Below are positions 62,307 to 64,000 of a stretch of DNA of 64,000 nucleotides, one piece after another (positions within the stretch are counted from its first letter, which is position 1; every line of letters begins with the position of its first letter). The notes below the pieces were generated by a model. That model saw nothing but the letters and a program-made list of their open reading frames with translations. It did not search any database and was not told where the DNA came from. This DNA comes from Bacteroidota bacterium. GTDB lineage: Bacteria; Bacteroidota; Bacteroidia; Chitinophagales; LD1. The translations under genes were made by a program, and so were the position numbers. The DNA is taken from positions 1 to 64,000 of the forward strand of contig CANJLD010000018.1 in the NCBI GenBank assembly GCA_947475165.1. The letters run 5' to 3'.

Positions 62307-64000
62307 ATGACCGGTACCGAAACAATTCAAATGGCAGCTAAGACTGATGTAAAACACAATACGCATACATCGTTCGATGAAGAGCATGTATTGCATGAAC
62401 TGAAACATTATCTGCCATCGCAAACTCCGATTAAAGATTTTATTCATCATAACACACTTCATGCTTTTCAGCACATGAAGTTTTATGATGCCATTTTTAA
62501 AGCGGGTAAAATTTTCGGTTATCAGGTTCACTTGCAGTTGACTGAATTCAGAGGGCTGTATAAAATCGGTAGAATCAAGAAAGAGGTTTTTAATAGAGTT
62601 CTTCGCGATAAGAAAAGCGCGGATGCAGAAGCGTGGAAAGAGAAATTGCTGACAAAAGAATATGATGTCATCAATACTTCTCGGCTTGGCTTGTTGCGGG
62701 CAGAATGGAAAAATCAATACAAAATTGATTTAGATAATTCGGTGCATCCGCTTTTTTTTAGAATTCTGTGTAGCTATTTAGACCAGGGAGTTGCGCTTTG
62801 GAACTTTCCAGTAAAGGATAAAAGTTTCTTAGCGGCACTGCAGGAGTTGGAGAAAAATAGTTTCGTCAGTTTCTTTAAAACCAAGAGAGCGAAGCAATTT
62901 TTGCAATCAGGTAACTGTGGAATAACAGAATTGCTGAAAATAGTAGTTGGCAAACGCGAATACTATGAGCAATATCTTTTCGACCAGCAATTCAGTCATC
63001 AAGGTTGGTCTGGTATTGCTGCTTCTATCGAAGCCATGCCGCATACTTTGCTTGACCGCAGAAATGTTTCGCTTCACGATTTAATTGTGGTAGAACTGCT
63101 GTTTGAAATTGATGCGCTTGATTTTCAGTTAGGCGAAAAATGGGAGCCGCTGGCGAACAGAATGAAAACGGAACCGGTGAATTTATTTGCAGATGTAGCT
63201 TCTACAGAAATGCAGGAAGTAATCAAACTTTGGCAAGATACTTTTGAGTGGAGCTATTATGACGAAGTGCTTACCGGAATCAGTCTGAATAAAAACAGAA
63301 CAAGAGAAATTCCTTCTCAAAAAAACTTTCAAGCCATATTTTGCATTGACGAACGCGAATGTTCGCTGCGCAGACATGTTGAAAGTGCCGATAAGAATTG
63401 TGAAACCTTCGGCACTCCTGGTTTTTTTAGTGTGGAGTTTTTCTTTCAGGCAGAGAATGCCAACTTCTACGATAAGCTTTGTCCCGCACCGGTTACTCCA
63501 AAATACTTAATTAAAGAATTTGGCTCGAACCACAAGCGTGAGCATGAATTTCTCTACACTAAAAATGCGCAAACACTTTTACGCGGCTTCTTTGTCTCAG
63601 TCTCTATGGGTTTTGCAGCAGGAGGGCAGTTGTTTTTGAATTTGTTCCGCCCTAAAATGAGTCCTGCTATTTCTAATGCCTTCTCGCACATGCACTCTCA
63701 TTCGCAACTCACTATAGAAAACAAAAGTTTAGACGATAAGGAAAACGATTTGCAGATAGGTTTTACCATTGAAGAAATGACAAACCGCGTTGAATCGCTG
63801 TTGCGTAGCATTGGTTTAGTCAAAAATTTTGCACCAGTTATTTATTCTATTGCACACGGAAGCAGCAGCGCAAATAATCCTCACCACAGCGCGCACGATT
63901 GCGGTGCTTGTAGTGGAAAGCCTGGTTCTGTAAACGCACGCGTGTTTGCCTTCATGGCAAATCATAAAAAGGTGCGTGAGATGTTACGCGAGCGCGGAAT
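62307..64000 (+). CDS. dabA: DabA-type inorganic carbon accumulation protein (DUF2309), cut by the window end
   Basis: The first 564 residues are in the window; the start MTGTETIQM is at 62307. It belongs to DUF2309/DabA, a zinc protein that, with the NuoL-like DabB, converts CO2 to bicarbonate using the proton gradient. Zinc residues match those I recall in the Halothiobacillus protein: C346 and D348 in CIDERE, H517 in HGSSS and C532 in DCGAC. Family members usually exceed 750 residues, so about a quarter is missing here. DabB is not in the window. Confidence 0.88.
   Translation, partial: MTGTETIQMAAKTDVKHNTHTSFDEEHVLHELKHYLPSQTPIKDFIHHNTLHAFQHMKFYDAIFKAGKIFGYQVHLQLTEFRGLYKIGRIKKEVFNRVLRDKKSADAEAWKEKLLTKEYDVINTSRLGLLRAEWKNQYKIDLDNSVHPLFFRILCSYLDQGVALWNFPVKDKSFLAALQELEKNSFVSFFKTKRAKQFLQSGNCGITELLKIVVGKREYYEQYLFDQQFSHQGWSGIAASIEAMPHTLLDRRNVSLHDLIVVELLFEIDALDFQLGEKWEPLANRMKTEPVNLFADVASTEMQEVIKLWQDTFEWSYYDEVLTGISLNKNRTREIPSQKNFQAIFCIDERECSLRRHVESADKNCETFGTPGFFSVEFFFQAENANFYDKLCPAPVTPKYLIKEFGSNHKREHEFLYTKNAQTLLRGFFVSVSMGFAAGGQLFLNLFRPKMSPAISNAFSHMHSHSQLTIENKSLDDKENDLQIGFTIEEMTNRVESLLRSIGLVKNFAPVIYSIAHGSSSANNPHHSAHDCGACSGKPGSVNARVFAFMANHKKVREMLRERG

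Noticed and set aside
1..64000. CRISPR array
   Set aside because: No series of regularly spaced repeats with unique spacers was seen, despite the Cas4-like protein at 614-2092.

Overview
The window is chromosomal DNA from a member of the Bacteroidota, probably of the Chitinophagales/Sphingobacteriia type. The evidence is the gene content: a DUF1599 protein, a DoxX/BT_3928-type membrane protein, a DUF1573 protein, a large outer-membrane barrel-like protein whose signal peptide reads SGQWSMVNGQ, a secreted protein with a tail like a type IX sorting domain, and short AT-rich intergenic spaces. Assignments rest on reading the translated sequence against families I know; no database search was run.

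Layout. Positions 1-7077 are an accessory zone, nearly all on the minus strand: a DUF2779 nuclease-like protein, a zinc-finger/HTH pair, four small envelope proteins, a cut-off gene and the 3' end of an IS3-type transposase. Positions 7328-22930 hold a plus-strand block of nine closely spaced genes. It starts with clear homologues of SrfB (actin/Hsp70-fold ATPase) and SrfC (dynamin-like P-loop protein). It continues with two membrane proteins that share a SrfA-like N-terminal domain, one of them fused to a complete subtilisin protease, then a DUF2135-like membrane protein, a four-helix membrane protein, a second P-loop GTPase with helical repeats, and three membrane or secreted coiled-coil proteins. 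Positions 23019-24420 carry small genes and remnants. Positions 24432-26648 hold a retron: a reverse transcriptase with the NAxxH, YADD and VTG marks, an upstream msr-msd RNA with a1/a2 arms, and a downstream ARPP-1 gene as candidate partner. The retron abuts the dnaB stop codon.

From 26647 to 64000 the content is mostly housekeeping: dnaB, an S1/P1 nuclease, a GH31 glycosidase, tRNA-Leu and tRNA-Gly, mutS, a SpoU-type methyltransferase, folP, a DppB-type permease, aroK, an SDR enzyme, the large outer-membrane protein, rarA, a deoxynucleoside kinase with a histone-like tail, trpS-gatC, a LolD-type ATPase, a cobalamin adenosyltransferase, def, ruvX and phoD. It ends in an inorganic-carbon cluster (SulP, beta carbonic anhydrase, DabA) that runs off the window.

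How they may work together. The srf-like block looks like one membrane-associated machine: a chaperone-like ATPase and two P-loop NTPases in the cytoplasm, several single-pass adaptors, a membrane-anchored protease and periplasmic coiled-coil parts. It sits beside an IS fragment and a retron, in a stretch where the hexamer ACCGGT, very common in the housekeeping part, is several-fold rarer. That supports acquisition by transfer and a role in conflict or defence, but this is inference. The most promising undescribed elements are this extended srf locus and the retron/ARPP-1 pair.
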